In this document: one piece after another, positions 8,262-17,170 of the stretch | How positions within the stretch are numbered: the first letter of the stretch is position 1 | How the letters are laid out: each line of letters opens with the position of its first letter | Assembly: GCA_947499615.1 (NCBI GenBank) | Contig: CANMOP010000004.1 | Location: 39,146 to 103,145, forward strand | Direction: 5' to 3' | Length of the DNA stretch: 64,000 nt | Source: RH-chloro-G1 sp003670575 | GTDB taxonomy: Bacteria > Chloroflexota > Dehalococcoidia > UBA2979 | The notes under the pieces: generated by a model | What the model was told of the DNA's origin: nothing | Database searches by the model: none | Seen by the model: only the letters and a program-made list of their open reading frames with translations | Translations under genes and position numbers: made by a program

Positions 8262-8355
8262 GGCTGAACCAAGTGGATTCGAACCCGCCTCAACTCGCTT
8301 GATGCAAGGCGGCGGACTTTCTCACCAGCACCCGGTTTGCCTATTCTCCGCGACA
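8262..8355 (-). other. tRNA-like fragment with T-loop sequence, possibly a degraded tRNA or integration scar
   Basis: Read on the minus strand, the stretch ends with a GGGTTCGAATCC T-loop-like sequence preceded by a GC-rich hairpin whose six-base arms CCGCCT and AGGCGG flank a short internal stem, as in a long variable arm. The T-stem does not pair well and no acceptor stem could be closed, so this is not an intact tRNA gene. It sits between prfA and the compositionally unusual PIN gene. I can say only that it looks tRNA-like. Confidence 0.2.
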
Positions 8356-8410
8356 CTTCTGGCGCAGATCGTCCCGTGCGGGGCTTGGCCATATGGGCAC
8401 GAGTCGGATG

Positions 8411-8416
8411 TATAGT
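8411..8416 (+). promoter_or_regulatory. Predicted -10 element of the PIN-domain gene (leaderless GTG start)
   Basis: TATAGT at 8411-8416 is followed by six bases and GTG at 8423. This favours GTG 8423 over the in-frame ATGs at 8393 and 8408, which lie upstream of or across the hexamer. Confidence 0.5.
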
Positions 8417-8422
8417 TCACCC

Positions 8423-9472
8423 GTGATCATCGTGCTGGACTCCACCGAGGTCTTCGAAGACTACGAGCTAGGGAAGCCGTGGATTCGTGGGCTGGCATTG
8501 TACGCGAAGGCCGAAAGCGTCCAGGTAATCGTTCCCGAGGTAGTCATTCAAGAGTTGATGAGGCAAGCCCGAGATGACCTTTGGATCCCCGCGAACAGGG
8601 CTTTGAACAGACTGAGGCGAACCACGGGTATCAACTCCGAATTGCCTCCTCAGACTGGATTCTTGGCCGATCTTGAAAGCCGCTTCCGGGCGCGCCTAGT
8701 TGAAGTCGGCTTCGAGGTTGGAGTTATACCGAACGTTCCACACGCGGAAGTGCTTTCGCGCATGAACGCGCGCCTACACCCGTTCCGAAGTGGCTCTCCT
8801 GATCTCGAGAAGGGCTATAAGGACTATCTCATCTGGAGAACGGCACTGGCAGCCGGGCACGCGGGTGAAGAAGTCGTCTTAGTATCAAGAAACAACGACT
8901 TCGTCCATGGCGGGGCAGGACTGCATCGGGACTTGGCTGACGAAGCTGCATCTTTAGGTGTGACCGCAAGCGCCTACAAGGGCTCCGAATTCATGCTCGA
9001 AACGTTGGTCAGGCCGTGGATGAAGAAAGCCGCTGGGCTTCTTAGGCGTCTTGAGCGGCATGAGGAGCAGCTGCAAGTTGCCGAGCAACTGTCCAAGTCC
9101 GTAAGCGACGTTCTAGGCGGGGTTGAATGGAATCCCGGCGAAATCAACTTGGATCCGGAGTTGGACACAGTCTACGTCTCAAACTTCGATCCCATGTTGC
9201 CCCTTGAGAACATCGACGCATCGGAAATCAGTGACCATGAAGTCTTGCTGAGCTTCACTGTATCGGGCGACGTTCTTCTTGACGCGTATCCTCCTAAGGA
9301 GGTGGCGTACTACCTCAATGATCCACGGGTCTACGTGTCTGACTGGGATTGGAACAACCACTGCGTTGCTGCGGAGATCAGTGCGGAGGCGACGTTCGAG
9401 ATCCGGCTGATTGTGGATCCTGACAGCCTCGAAGTGCAGAAGACGGAAGTTGTATCCATTCAGGTGGAATAG
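8423..9472 (+). CDS. PIN-domain (DUF4935-like) putative ribonuclease, possibly acquired
   Basis: About 349 residues from GTG 8423. The N-terminal half resembles PIN nucleases of the DUF4935 type: IIVLDS with the first Asp, VPEVVIQELM with an acidic residue, PFRSGSPDLEKGYKDYLIW with the third acidic site, and VSRNNDF with the fourth. These acidic residues usually hold Mg2+ for single-stranded RNA cleavage. Residues about 200-240 look coiled-coil (RRLERHEEQLQVAEQL), and the last 100 form an unassigned beta-rich domain. The gene is visibly less GC-rich than its neighbours and uses many A/T-ending codons, suggesting horizontal gain. No antitoxin gene is adjacent. An alternative start is ATG 8393. 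Confidence 0.75.
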   Translation: MIIVLDSTEVFEDYELGKPWIRGLALYAKAESVQVIVPEVVIQELMRQARDDLWIPANRALNRLRRTTGINSELPPQTGFLADLESRFRARLVEVGFEVGVIPNVPHAEVLSRMNARLHPFRSGSPDLEKGYKDYLIWRTALAAGHAGEEVVLVSRNNDFVHGGAGLHRDLADEAASLGVTASAYKGSEFMLETLVRPWMKKAAGLLRRLERHEEQLQVAEQLSKSVSDVLGGVEWNPGEINLDPELDTVYVSNFDPMLPLENIDASEISDHEVLLSFTVSGDVLLDAYPPKEVAYYLNDPRVYVSDWDWNNHCVAAEISAEATFEIRLIVDPDSLEVQKTEVVSIQVE

Positions 9473-9675
9473 CGACCGCTTCCGCTGGGTGACGAACTCA
9501 CCAATGTGGCGAGTTCTGGCCGCCGTTATAGGGTCGCATGAGATACACGCGCAACGCGTTCGCCTCGGCGGTCGTACGCGAAGGAGGCGCGCGCCGTCAT
9601 CGCACCCTCCTCCTTCGATACACGGTGATGCACCGCATTGGGTCGCTGCCGCGAGCTACGAAAGTGGCATGGCAG
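9473..9675 (+). terminator. Convergent intergenic region with two inverted repeats
   Basis: No gene is seen between the PIN gene and the hisS stop. A hairpin at 9494-9516 (GAACTC and GAGTTC outer arms, extended inward with one mismatch) starts 22 bases after the PIN stop. A second inverted repeat has perfect 9-base arms at 9579-9587 and 9609-9617 and a 21-base loop. Neither is followed by a clear U-run, but both lie where terminators for two convergent genes are expected. Confidence 0.4.
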
Positions 9676-10935
9676 TCACGTGATCGCGCCCGCCAGCTCA
9701 TCGAGGCTCACTTCGCGCTGCTCGCCTTCGCCGCTCACCAGCTTGAGCTGCACGACGCCGCGGGCGGCCTCGGCGTCACCGATGATGGCGATGTAGCGCG
9801 CGCCTGAGGCTTCGGCGGCGCGGAAGTGGGCGCGCATGCTGCGGCCGGGGAAGCCCGCACGCACGACGAGGCCCGCGGCCCGCGCGCGCCGTGCAGCGTG
9901 CATCGCGGCGACGCCGACTGCCTCGCCCAGCGGCGCGACGTACAGGTCGACGGTGGTCTCGGGCAGGGGCGTGGAGCTCGCACGTGCCTTGAGGTTGAGC
10001 ATGATGCGCTCGATGCCGGTGGCGAAGCCGACGCCGGGGGTGTGCGGGCCGCCCAGCAGCTCGATCAGCCCGTCGTAGCGGCCGCCCGCGCCGACGGTGG
10101 ACTGACCGCCCGCGCCGGCCGGCTCGAACTCCCAGACCGTGCGCGCGTAGTAGTCGAGGCCGCGCACGATGCGCGGGTCCACCTCGTACGCCACGCCCAG
10201 GCCGTCCAGCAGCCCGCGAACCTCGGCGAAGTGGGCCTGGTCGCCCGCGTCGAGGTAGTCGAGGATGCTCGGCGCGCCCAGCACTGCCGAGTGCGCCGCG
10301 TCCTCCTTGGAGTCGAGGATGCGCAGCACGTTCGTCTCGAAGCGCCGCTGCGAGTCGCGGGAGAGCGTGGCGACGTGCGGGGCGAAGTGCTCGTGCAGCG
10401 CTGCGACATAACGATGCCGCGTCTCAGCGGTGCCGATAGAGTTGATGCGCAGTTTGAGGTCGCCCAACCCCAGTTCCTCGTACAGCGTGCGCTGGAGTTC
10501 GATCACCTCGACGTCCGCGGCGGGCGAGGGGTCGCCGATGCACTCGACGCCGAACTGCCAGAGCTGGCGGTAGCGGCCGGCCTGCGGGCGGTCGTAACGG
10601 AACATCGGGCCGAAGTAGAACAGCCGCACCGGCTGCGGGCGGGAGCCCATGCCGTGCTCTAGGTAGGCGCGGCAGACCGCCGCCGTACCCTCCGGCCGCA
10701 GCGCGAGGTGGTCGCCGCCGCGATCCTCGAAGATGTACATCTCCTTGGAGACGATGTCGCTCTCGTCGCCCACGGTACGCAGGAAGACCGAGGAATCCTC
10801 GACGATTGGCGTGCCAATCAGGCGGTAGTCGAAGAGGCGGGCGACGCGCTCCGCCGTGTCCCGGACGAAGCGCCAGAGCTCCTCATCTTCTGGGAGCAGG
10901 TCGTGCATGCCTCGGGGTGCGCGTGGACCAGCCAT
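9676..10935 (-). CDS. hisS: Histidyl-tRNA synthetase
   Basis: A 419-residue class II synthetase. Motif 1 region (RGMHDLLPEDEELW), motif 2 (FYFGPMFRYDRPQAGRYRQ), the His-specific RGLDYYARTVWEF, and GAGGRYDGLIELLGG are all present, followed by the C-terminal anticodon-binding alpha/beta domain. Length is usual. The ATG at 10935 is preceded by TAGACT with six bases between, suggesting a leaderless message. It is transcribed divergently from rel, with 101 bases shared between them. Confidence 0.97.
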   Translation of the reverse strand: MAGPRAPRGMHDLLPEDEELWRFVRDTAERVARLFDYRLIGTPIVEDSSVFLRTVGDESDIVSKEMYIFEDRGGDHLALRPEGTAAVCRAYLEHGMGSRPQPVRLFYFGPMFRYDRPQAGRYRQLWQFGVECIGDPSPAADVEVIELQRTLYEELGLGDLKLRINSIGTAETRHRYVAALHEHFAPHVATLSRDSQRRFETNVLRILDSKEDAAHSAVLGAPSILDYLDAGDQAHFAEVRGLLDGLGVAYEVDPRIVRGLDYYARTVWEFEPAGAGGQSTVGAGGRYDGLIELLGGPHTPGVGFATGIERIMLNLKARASSTPLPETTVDLYVAPLGEAVGVAAMHAARRARAAGLVVRAGFPGRSMRAHFRAAEASGARYIAIIGDAEAARGVVQLKLVSGEGEQREVSLDELAGAIT

Positions 10936-10941
10936 GCGCCG

Positions 10942-10947
10942 AGTCTA
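10942..10947 (-). promoter_or_regulatory. Predicted -10 element of hisS (leaderless start)
   Basis: Minus-strand TAGACT, six bases, then the hisS ATG. No Shine-Dalgarno and no clear -35. Confidence 0.5.
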
Positions 10948-11036
10948 CGCCGCGCCGAGGCGAGCGACGACCCGATCCGCCGCGGCGCGGTAGGATGCTG
11001 ACGTGCGCGTGATGTTTGTGGTAGGCTGGCGACACG

Positions 11037-13208
11037 ATGGTCGTCTCTGAGCACGCTCCATCCGACGTCGAAGCGCTCTTTGAGACGCTCTCCCTTTACC
11101 TGCCCGCAGATCGCATCCCCGGCGTCCGTGAGGCGTACGAGTTCGCGCTGCGCTGCCACGAGGGCCAGAAGCGGCTCTCCGGCGAGCCCTACATCATCCA
11201 TCCTGTCGCCGTCGCCCAACTGGTCGCTGAGTTGCGCATGGACGCACCGACGATCACTGCTGCGCTGCTGCACGACGTCATCGAGGACTGCGGCATCAAA
11301 TCGGAGGAGATCGCGCGCCGCTTCACGGCGGATGTGGCCCACCTCGTCGACGGCGCAACGAAGATCGAGCATCTGCCGACGCCCCAGCCGGGGGTGGTGA
11401 CATCTGTCGACGCGGAGACGCTGCGCAAGATGTTCGTGGCGATGGCCGAGGATGTGCGGGTGGTGATCATCAAGATCGCCGACCGACTGCACAACATGCG
11501 CACGCTGGAACACCTCTCGCCGGTGCGCCAGCAGGCGATCGCACGCGAGACCATGGACATCTACGCGCCGCTCGCCGCCCGCCTCGGCATCTGGCAATTC
11601 AAGCCAGAGCTCGAGGATCTCGCGTTCTCCTACCTGGAGCCGGAGGAGTACCGCCGGGTCGCCGAGATGGTGGCCGCCCGCCGCACGGAGCGTGAACGCT
11701 TCGTGAAGCGCGTTGAGGCCGACCTCGGCGCCGCGCTGGAAGCCGCCGAGGTGAAGGCCGAGATCAGCGGTCGTGTGAAGCACCTCTACTCCATCGCCGG
11801 AAAGATGAAGCGCTACGCCGCCGACGGGAAGTCGTTCGATCAGATCCACGACCTGCTGGCCTTACGGGTGTTGGTCGACACCGTCGGCGATTGCTACAAC
11901 GCGCTCGGCGTCGTGCACCAGACCTGGCACCCGCTCCCCGGCGGCTTCGATGACTACATCGCTAACCCGAAGGAGTCGCTGTACCAGTCGTTGCACACCA
12001 ACGTCATGGGCCCGAACGCGCGACCCTTCGAGGTGCAGATCCGCACGTACGAGATGCACGAGCTGGCTGAGTACGGTGTCGCGGCACACTGGCAGTACAA
12101 GGCGGAGCCCCGCAAGCGCGACCACCAGTACGAGGAGCGCATGTCCTGGCTCCGCCACCTCATCGAGTGGCAACAGGAGGCATCCGGTACGGAGGACTTC
12201 CTGGAGTCGGTGAAGACCGACATCTTCCGCGACCAGGTCTTTGTGTACACGCCGCGCGCCGAAGTGCGCGTGCTGCCCGCCGGATCGACGCCGATCGACT
12301 TCGCGTATCGCGTGCATACCGACCTCGGCAATCGCTGCCAGGGCGCGCGGGTGAACGGGCGATTGGTGCCGCTGACCACCAAGCTGCAGAACGGCGACAT
12401 CGTCGAGATCGTGCGGGGCAAGGCCGACCGTGGCCCTTCCCGCGATTGGATGATCCCGACCCTCGGCTTCCTCGGATCGAGCCATTCGAGGCAGAAGGTG
12501 CGCCAGTGGTTCCGCAAGGCCGAGCGCGGCGAGAACATCGCGCGCGGCCGCGAGCTCTTCGACCGCGAGCGCAAGCGCCTCGGCATCACGGACATCCCAT
12601 CCGCGTTCGCCTCGCAACTGGGGTACGAGGGGTTCGACGACATGCTGGCGGCGATCGGCTATGGCGACGTCTCGCATCAGCAGCTGGTGCAGCGCCTCGC
12701 GGAACTCGCGCCACCGGCCCCGCCACCGTTACCGCGCACAGTGGAACGTCGACGCCTGAACGAGCCCGAGGGCGTGCGCGTCCTGGGCGAGGCGGGATTG
12801 CACGTGCTGATCGGGCGCTGCTGCACACCGCTGCCGGGGGACGGCATCATCGGTTACATCACACGCTCGCGAGGCGTGACCGTACATCGTCGCGACTGTC
12901 ACAACGTCGTCGGCCTGCGCTTCGAGGCGGAGCGGTTGGTGGAGTGCGACTGGGGTCACTCGGGTGAGCTCTACTCGGCCGCCGTGTTGGTCCACGCGTG
13001 GGATCGCGTTGGCCTCCTGCGCGACGTCGCCACGATCGTCGCCTCGGACGGCGTGAACATGGTGGGAGTGCGCACCCAAGAGCACGACGACCGCACCACC
13101 ACCGTACACATCACACTGGAGACCAGCGGCCGTATGCAGGTCTCGCGGCTGATGTCCCACCTCGAAGGATTGCGCGGCATCATCGCCGTCTCGCTCGCCG
13201 AGATCTAG
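11037..13208 (+). CDS. rel: Bifunctional (p)ppGpp synthetase/hydrolase of the Rel/SpoT family
   Basis: A 723-residue stringent-response enzyme. Domains in order: HD hydrolase (HPVAVAQL, HDVIED near residue 80), synthetase (IHDLLALRVLV near 270, GGFDDYIANPKESLYQSLHT, FEVQIRTYEMHELAEYG near 335), TGS (VYTPRAEVRVLPAGSTPIDF near 405), a helical/zinc-finger-like region with Cys pair (GRCCTPLPGD near 600), and C-terminal ACT. Both catalytic centres look intact, so it should make and degrade the alarmone. A TAGGCT hexamer lies 9 bases before the ATG. It heads a plus-strand run with HIT and comM. Confidence 0.96.
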   Translation: MVVSEHAPSDVEALFETLSLYLPADRIPGVREAYEFALRCHEGQKRLSGEPYIIHPVAVAQLVAELRMDAPTITAALLHDVIEDCGIKSEEIARRFTADVAHLVDGATKIEHLPTPQPGVVTSVDAETLRKMFVAMAEDVRVVIIKIADRLHNMRTLEHLSPVRQQAIARETMDIYAPLAARLGIWQFKPELEDLAFSYLEPEEYRRVAEMVAARRTERERFVKRVEADLGAALEAAEVKAEISGRVKHLYSIAGKMKRYAADGKSFDQIHDLLALRVLVDTVGDCYNALGVVHQTWHPLPGGFDDYIANPKESLYQSLHTNVMGPNARPFEVQIRTYEMHELAEYGVAAHWQYKAEPRKRDHQYEERMSWLRHLIEWQQEASGTEDFLESVKTDIFRDQVFVYTPRAEVRVLPAGSTPIDFAYRVHTDLGNRCQGARVNGRLVPLTTKLQNGDIVEIVRGKADRGPSRDWMIPTLGFLGSSHSRQKVRQWFRKAERGENIARGRELFDRERKRLGITDIPSAFASQLGYEGFDDMLAAIGYGDVSHQQLVQRLAELAPPAPPPLPRTVERRRLNEPEGVRVLGEAGLHVLIGRCCTPLPGDGIIGYITRSRGVTVHRRDCHNVVGLRFEAERLVECDWGHSGELYSAAVLVHAWDRVGLLRDVATIVASDGVNMVGVRTQEHDDRTTTVHITLETSGRMQVSRLMSHLEGLRGIIAVSLAEI

Positions 13209-13228
13209 GCAGTCGGCCGCGACGACGA

Positions 13229-13561
13229 ATGACCGATGACTTCTATTGCGAGCAGGTCCTGAGCGGGGCGACTGCCGTCGAAGTCGTAATCGAGACCGCC
13301 GATGTCATCGCTTGCCACCACACGAGACCGTACTGGCCGGTGCACATCGTCGTCATCCCGAAGAACCATGTGCCGTCGCTGCTCGACCTCGGTTCGGGCG
13401 GGGAGGCCATGCTCACCTCGGTGTTCGCGGTCGTGCGGCAAGTCGCGGCAGCGATGGTTGCGGAGCACGGTGCCTGTCGCGTGGGCACCAATCTGGGCTC
13501 GTACCAGGACTCGAAGCACCTGCATGTCCACGTCGCGTGGGGCGAGCAGCTGCACACCTAG
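13229..13561 (+). CDS. HIT family nucleotide hydrolase/transferase
   Basis: A 110-residue protein with the histidine triad near the C-terminus (KHLHVHVAWG), where the central His forms the nucleotidyl intermediate. HIIVIPK-like strand VHIVVIPKNHVPSLLDL and the NLGSYQDSKH segment are typical of small Hint-type proteins that cleave nucleoside phosphoramidates or AMP-lysine. I set the start at ATG 13229 (MTDDFYCEQ), 20 bases after the rel stop; the longer open frame lies inside rel. Likely co-transcribed with rel. Confidence 0.9.
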   Translation: MTDDFYCEQVLSGATAVEVVIETADVIACHHTRPYWPVHIVVIPKNHVPSLLDLGSGGEAMLTSVFAVVRQVAAAMVAEHGACRVGTNLGSYQDSKHLHVHVAWGEQLHT

Positions 13562-13658
13562 CAGCTGCCCGCCGCCATCGGCCACGCGTGCCGAGGTCAG
13601 AGCGACCGACTATGCTGCGTGCCTGAGTCCGCTGCGTCCCTCGCGCTGGAGCCTGACG

Positions 13659-15176
13659 ATGCCGCTTGCCCGCGTCCGCTCCGGCGCCCTGATGGGCATC
13701 GAAGGCATCCCGCTGGATGTCGAGGTGGACATTGGCTCGGGCTTGCCCGCGTTCAACATCGTTGGCCTGCCGGACGCCGCGGTGCAGGAGGCGCGCGAAC
13801 GCGTGCGCGCTGCGATCCGCAACGCCGGATTCGAGTTCCCGCTGCGCCGCATCACCGTGAACCTCGCGCCCGCTGACGTGCGCAAAGAGGGACCGATCTA
13901 CGACCTGCCAATCGCGGTCGCAGTACTCGCCGCGTCGGGTCAGATCTCCGCATCCTTTCACGATGTCGCGCTCCTCGGCGAGCTCTCGTTGGACGGGACA
14001 CTGCGCCACGCGGACGGCGTGCTGCCGCTGGTCGCGATGTGCGCGCAGGCGGGGATTCGTCGCGTCGTCGTGCCAGCCGTCGATGTCGCCGAAGGTCGGC
14101 TGATCGATGGAGTGGAAGTGCTGGCGTTGAGCACCCTCGCGCAACTGCGTGAGCCACCCGAGAGTTGGGCGACACCCGAGCCCGCGCCGCCCGTGGAACG
14201 CCTGGAGATCGAGGCGAACGACCTCTCGGTGGTACAGGGGCAGGAGCACGTGAAGCGCGCGCTGGAAGTCGCGTGCGCCGGCGGGCACAACGTGATGATG
14301 CAGGGCCCGCCCGGATCCGGAAAGACATTGCTTGCCCGCACCATGTCCGGACTGCTGCCGCCGCTGACAACCAACGAAGCGCTCGAGGTGACGAAGATCC
14401 ACTCGGTCGCGGGCATGCTCGGGCGGGGCCGGGCGATGGTGCTGGAGCGACCGTTCCGCTCGCCGCACCACACCATTTCGCACGCGGGACTGGTGGGCGG
14501 CGGCAGCCGTATCCGGCCAGGCGAGGTCTCCATCGCGCACCGCGGCGTGTTGTTCCTCGATGAGTTCCCGGAGTTCGGCGGGACCGCGCTGGAGGCGCTG
14601 CGCGAGCCGTTGGAGTCCGGCGCGGTCACGATCTCGCGTGCTCGCGGCTCCGCCACGTTCCCCGCGCGCTTCCTCCTCGTCGCCGCGATGAATCCCTGCC
14701 CGTGCGGCTACCACGCCGACGCCCGCCGCCCGTGCTCCTGCGCGGAGGCTACGGTCACGCGTTACCAGCGACGTATCTCCGGGCCATTGCTGGACCGCTT
14801 CGACATCTTCATCGAGGTGCCGCGCGTGGAGTATCGCGAGCTCGCGAGCACCGAGCCGACGGGTGAACACTCGTCCGCCGTCCGTGAGCGCGTCGCCGCC
14901 GCACGCGAGGTGCAACTGCGACGGCTGGCCGGGACGCCCTACCTCACCAACGCCGAGATGGGGCCGCTCGCCGTCCGCGAGCACTGCCAACGAAAACTCG
15001 CTCCCGCGGCACAGCCGCTGCTCGCCGCCGCGATGGAGCAGTTGGCGCTCTCAGCCCGCGCGTTCCACCGCGTGCTCAAGGTCGCGCGCACGGTCGCCGA
15101 TCTGGCGGGCGCCGACATCATCGAGACTGCACACCTCGCGGAGGCGATCCAATATCGCCGCCGTGGGCGCGATTAG
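13659..15176 (+). CDS. comM: YifB/ComM family Mg-chelatase-like AAA+ ATPase
   Basis: A 505-residue AAA+ protein. The N-terminal domain starts MPLARVRSGALMGIEG as in the family. Walker A is GPPGSGKTLLART near residue 218, Walker B is VLFLDEFPEF near residue 298, and the CPCGY(x)6-RPCSC cysteines near residue 350 are family hallmarks. ComM in gammaproteobacteria is a branch-migration helicase that helps integrate DNA during natural transformation. dprA is also in this window, which is compatible with uptake, but no DNA-uptake machinery is seen. The ATG at 13659 was chosen from the conserved N-terminus; longer frames overlap the HIT gene. Confidence 0.95.
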   Translation: MPLARVRSGALMGIEGIPLDVEVDIGSGLPAFNIVGLPDAAVQEARERVRAAIRNAGFEFPLRRITVNLAPADVRKEGPIYDLPIAVAVLAASGQISASFHDVALLGELSLDGTLRHADGVLPLVAMCAQAGIRRVVVPAVDVAEGRLIDGVEVLALSTLAQLREPPESWATPEPAPPVERLEIEANDLSVVQGQEHVKRALEVACAGGHNVMMQGPPGSGKTLLARTMSGLLPPLTTNEALEVTKIHSVAGMLGRGRAMVLERPFRSPHHTISHAGLVGGGSRIRPGEVSIAHRGVLFLDEFPEFGGTALEALREPLESGAVTISRARGSATFPARFLLVAAMNPCPCGYHADARRPCSCAEATVTRYQRRISGPLLDRFDIFIEVPRVEYRELASTEPTGEHSSAVRERVAAAREVQLRRLAGTPYLTNAEMGPLAVREHCQRKLAPAAQPLLAAAMEQLALSARAFHRVLKVARTVADLAGADIIETAHLAEAIQYRRRGRD

Positions 15177-15185
15177 GCACCGAGG

Positions 15186-16307
15186 ATGGCGTTCCGTCCG
15201 TTCCGCATCGAGTTCACCCAGCGTTCGATCGACGACCTGCATCGACGCCTGGACGCGACCCGCTGGCCACAACTGCCATTCTCCACCGGCTGGGACGCGG
15301 GCACCGACGATGCCGCGATGACCGAGCTGGTGCGGTACTGGCGCCGAGAGTTCGATTGGTTCGGCTGGCAGCGCCGCTTCAACGAGCACGCGCACGTGCG
15401 CGGCCCCATGGGCACCGATGAGGAGATGCACGCGGTGCTGATCGCGGGCGCGAGGGCCGACGGGCTCGCTCGCGTTCCGTTGCTGCTCATGCACGGTTGG
15501 CCCGGCTCGTTCATCGAACTACTGCCAGCGGCAGAACGCCTCGCCGCGAAGGGCTTCGATGTCGTCGTACCGTCGCTGCCGGGCTTCGGGTTCTCCGATG
15601 CGCCCCGCGCGCCGGGTGCCCACCCCGGCTACGTGGCGGAGCGCATGCACCTGCTCATGCGTGACCTCGGGTACGCGAGGTACGGCGTGCAGGGCGGGGA
15701 CTGGGGCGCACACATCGGCGCGCGGCTGGCGCGTGCGCATCCGGAGGCGGTGGCCGGGCTGCACCTCAACTTCCCCGCGGGTCTCGTTGCGCGTGAGACG
15801 GACACCGAGCCGTCTGCGGTGGAAGCCGATTGGGAACGCCGCATGGCCGCGTTCCGCGATCGCGAGGGCGCGTACAGCCGACTGCAGCGCACGAAGCCCC
15901 AAACGCTCGCCTACGCGCTGCTCGACTCGCCGGTCGGACTGCTCGCCTGGGTGTTGGAGAAGTTCCACGGTTGGACGGATCACCGTGGCGACCTCTTCGA
16001 TGCGGTCGACCGCGAGACACTGCTCGCGAACGTCACGCTCTACTGGCTGACTGGCACCGCACTCTCCTCGGCGCGACTCTACTACGAGGCGGAGCATGAA
16101 ACGCCGCCGTTCGTCACGGCGCGCTGCGAGGTGCCCACGGCCTTCGCACGCTACCCCGGCGAGCCGTGGGAGGTTCCGCGAGAGGTGATAGAGCGTTCGT
16201 ACCACCTCGTGCGGTGGACCGAACTCGATCGAGGCGGACACTTCGCCGCGCTGGAGCAGCCGGAGCCGTTCGCCGAGGATGTAGCGGGATTCTTCGGGGC
16301 GCTCTGA
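15186..16307 (+). CDS. Epoxide hydrolase (alpha/beta hydrolase with EHN domain)
   Basis: A 373-residue microsomal-type epoxide hydrolase that opens epoxides to diols. An EHN N-terminal domain (about residues 1-105: FRPFRIEFTQRSIDDLHRRL, WGWQRR-like region) precedes the core. The oxyanion motif is HGWPGS near residue 103, the nucleophile Asp lies in QGGDWGAHIG near residue 178, and the catalytic His in GGHFAALEQPE near residue 350. No signal peptide is seen, so it is probably cytosolic. It begins 9 bases after the comM stop. Its natural substrate is unknown; adjacency gives no clue. Confidence 0.92.
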   Translation: MAFRPFRIEFTQRSIDDLHRRLDATRWPQLPFSTGWDAGTDDAAMTELVRYWRREFDWFGWQRRFNEHAHVRGPMGTDEEMHAVLIAGARADGLARVPLLLMHGWPGSFIELLPAAERLAAKGFDVVVPSLPGFGFSDAPRAPGAHPGYVAERMHLLMRDLGYARYGVQGGDWGAHIGARLARAHPEAVAGLHLNFPAGLVARETDTEPSAVEADWERRMAAFRDREGAYSRLQRTKPQTLAYALLDSPVGLLAWVLEKFHGWTDHRGDLFDAVDRETLLANVTLYWLTGTALSSARLYYEAEHETPPFVTARCEVPTAFARYPGEPWEVPREVIERSYHLVRWTELDRGGHFAALEQPEPFAEDVAGFFGAL

Positions 16308-16312
16308 CTCTC

Positions 16313-16380
16313 GCCAGCACTAGCGCCACAAAGTAGACCCCGAAGATGACCTGTAGCGTCCACAGCAGACGGGGGATGAG
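16313..16380 (-). pseudogene. Short relic of a membrane-protein N-terminus (DoxX-like)
   Basis: On the minus strand this stretch translates as PRLLWTLQVIFGVYFVALVL and ends at an in-frame TAG upstream with no start codon; downstream the frame loses all similarity as it enters the epoxide hydrolase end. The hydrophobic helix resembles the first helix of DoxX-type membrane proteins. I read it as a leftover of a deleted gene, but it is very short. Confidence 0.25.
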
Positions 16381-16487
16381 CTATCCCCTTCGTCTGGTCA
16401 GCAACGACGCCGCGATGAGACAACGGCGTGTTCCGGCACAGGATGCTACTCAGGATCGCGCCGCGATCCGGCAGCGCCCGGGAGAAG

Positions 16488-16517
16488 TTGGACGGGCGCG
16501 GACGTGCCGGGTACGAT
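16488..16517 (+). promoter_or_regulatory. Predicted promoter of tRNA-Arg
   Basis: TTGGAC at 16488-16493 and TACGAT at 16512-16517 with an 18-base spacer; the mature tRNA begins 13 bases after the hexamer. Confidence 0.55.
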
Positions 16518-16529
16518 CGAGCGCAGCAT

Positions 16530-16604
16530 GCCCTCGTAGCTCAGTGGATAGAGCACCGGCCTCCGGAGCCGGTGGCGCAGGTTCGAGTCCTGCCGGGGGC
16601 ACCA
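16530..16604 (+). tRNA. tRNA-Arg (anticodon CCG)
   Basis: A 75-base cloverleaf with a 7-bp acceptor (GCCCTCG with CGGGGGC, one G-U pair), anticodon stem CCGGC/GCCGG with loop CTCCGGA giving anticodon CCG, T-loop TTCGAGT and an encoded CCA. Reads CGG codons, which are frequent in this GC-rich genome. Confidence 0.97.
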
Positions 16605-16655
16605 TTCGCTCGCTGGACGCCGTTTCCGGCCGCGGCGGCGCAGGAGGCGACTGCC

Positions 16656-17159
16656 GTGTCCGAGTACGCCCCGATCTCGACGTACCGCGAGGTGATTTCG
16701 CCGCCGAAGTGGTTCGTCGTCGCCATCGCGCTGCTGGCACTGGCTCCGCTCTGGGGCGTCCAAGCTGCGCTGCGTGACGATTCGCTTTCCACTGCGCGAC
16801 GCGTGACCCTGACAGCAGCCGCGCCGGTTGTCGCCGGAATGCTGCTCTGGTTGGCGCTCGTCGGCTCGCACCTCACTGTCGAGGTCGTGGCGGAGCGGGT
16901 CCGCTTCCGCTTCGGGCCATTTGGCCGCACCCTGCGTAGTAACGACATCACTGCAGTGACGGCCGAGCCCTACAACGCGTGGGCGTTCGGCGGTTGGGGC
17001 TGGCGATTGGGCTGGGGCGGCGCGCAGGCGTTCACCGTGCCGTTCCTCAGGAGCGGCGTGATGCTGGGTACCGCTCGTGGTCGGTTCTATCTCTCCAGCC
17101 GGACGCCAGAGCGACTGGCGGAGGCTGTCCGGTACGTTGCCCATCTGGGCACGCAGTAG
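16656..17159 (+). CDS. Two-helix membrane protein with bacterial PH-like domain
   Basis: A 167-residue protein from a GTG at 16656, chosen because AGGAGG lies 8 bases upstream and the longer frame runs through the tRNA gene. Two transmembrane helices are evident (about residues 19-37 and 49-67). The remaining 100 residues (VRFRFGPFGRTLRSNDI, YNAWAFGGWGWR, RGRFYLSSRTPERLAEAV) resemble small bacterial PH-like domains that follow two membrane spans. Function unknown; it probably sits in the inner membrane with the domain in the cytoplasm. It lies 11 bases before the first cyclophilin gene and may be co-transcribed with it. Confidence 0.7.
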   Translation: MSEYAPISTYREVISPPKWFVVAIALLALAPLWGVQAALRDDSLSTARRVTLTAAAPVVAGMLLWLALVGSHLTVEVVAERVRFRFGPFGRTLRSNDITAVTAEPYNAWAFGGWGWRLGWGGAQAFTVPFLRSGVMLGTARGRFYLSSRTPERLAEAVRYVAHLGTQ

Positions 17160-17170
17160 GAAGGGCTGGC

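Noticed and set aside
8308..8330. A hammerhead-ribozyme-like string (CTGGTGAGAAAGTC) near the tRNA-like fragment
   Set aside because: The core needs CTGATGA and a stem between it and GAAA; both are missing.
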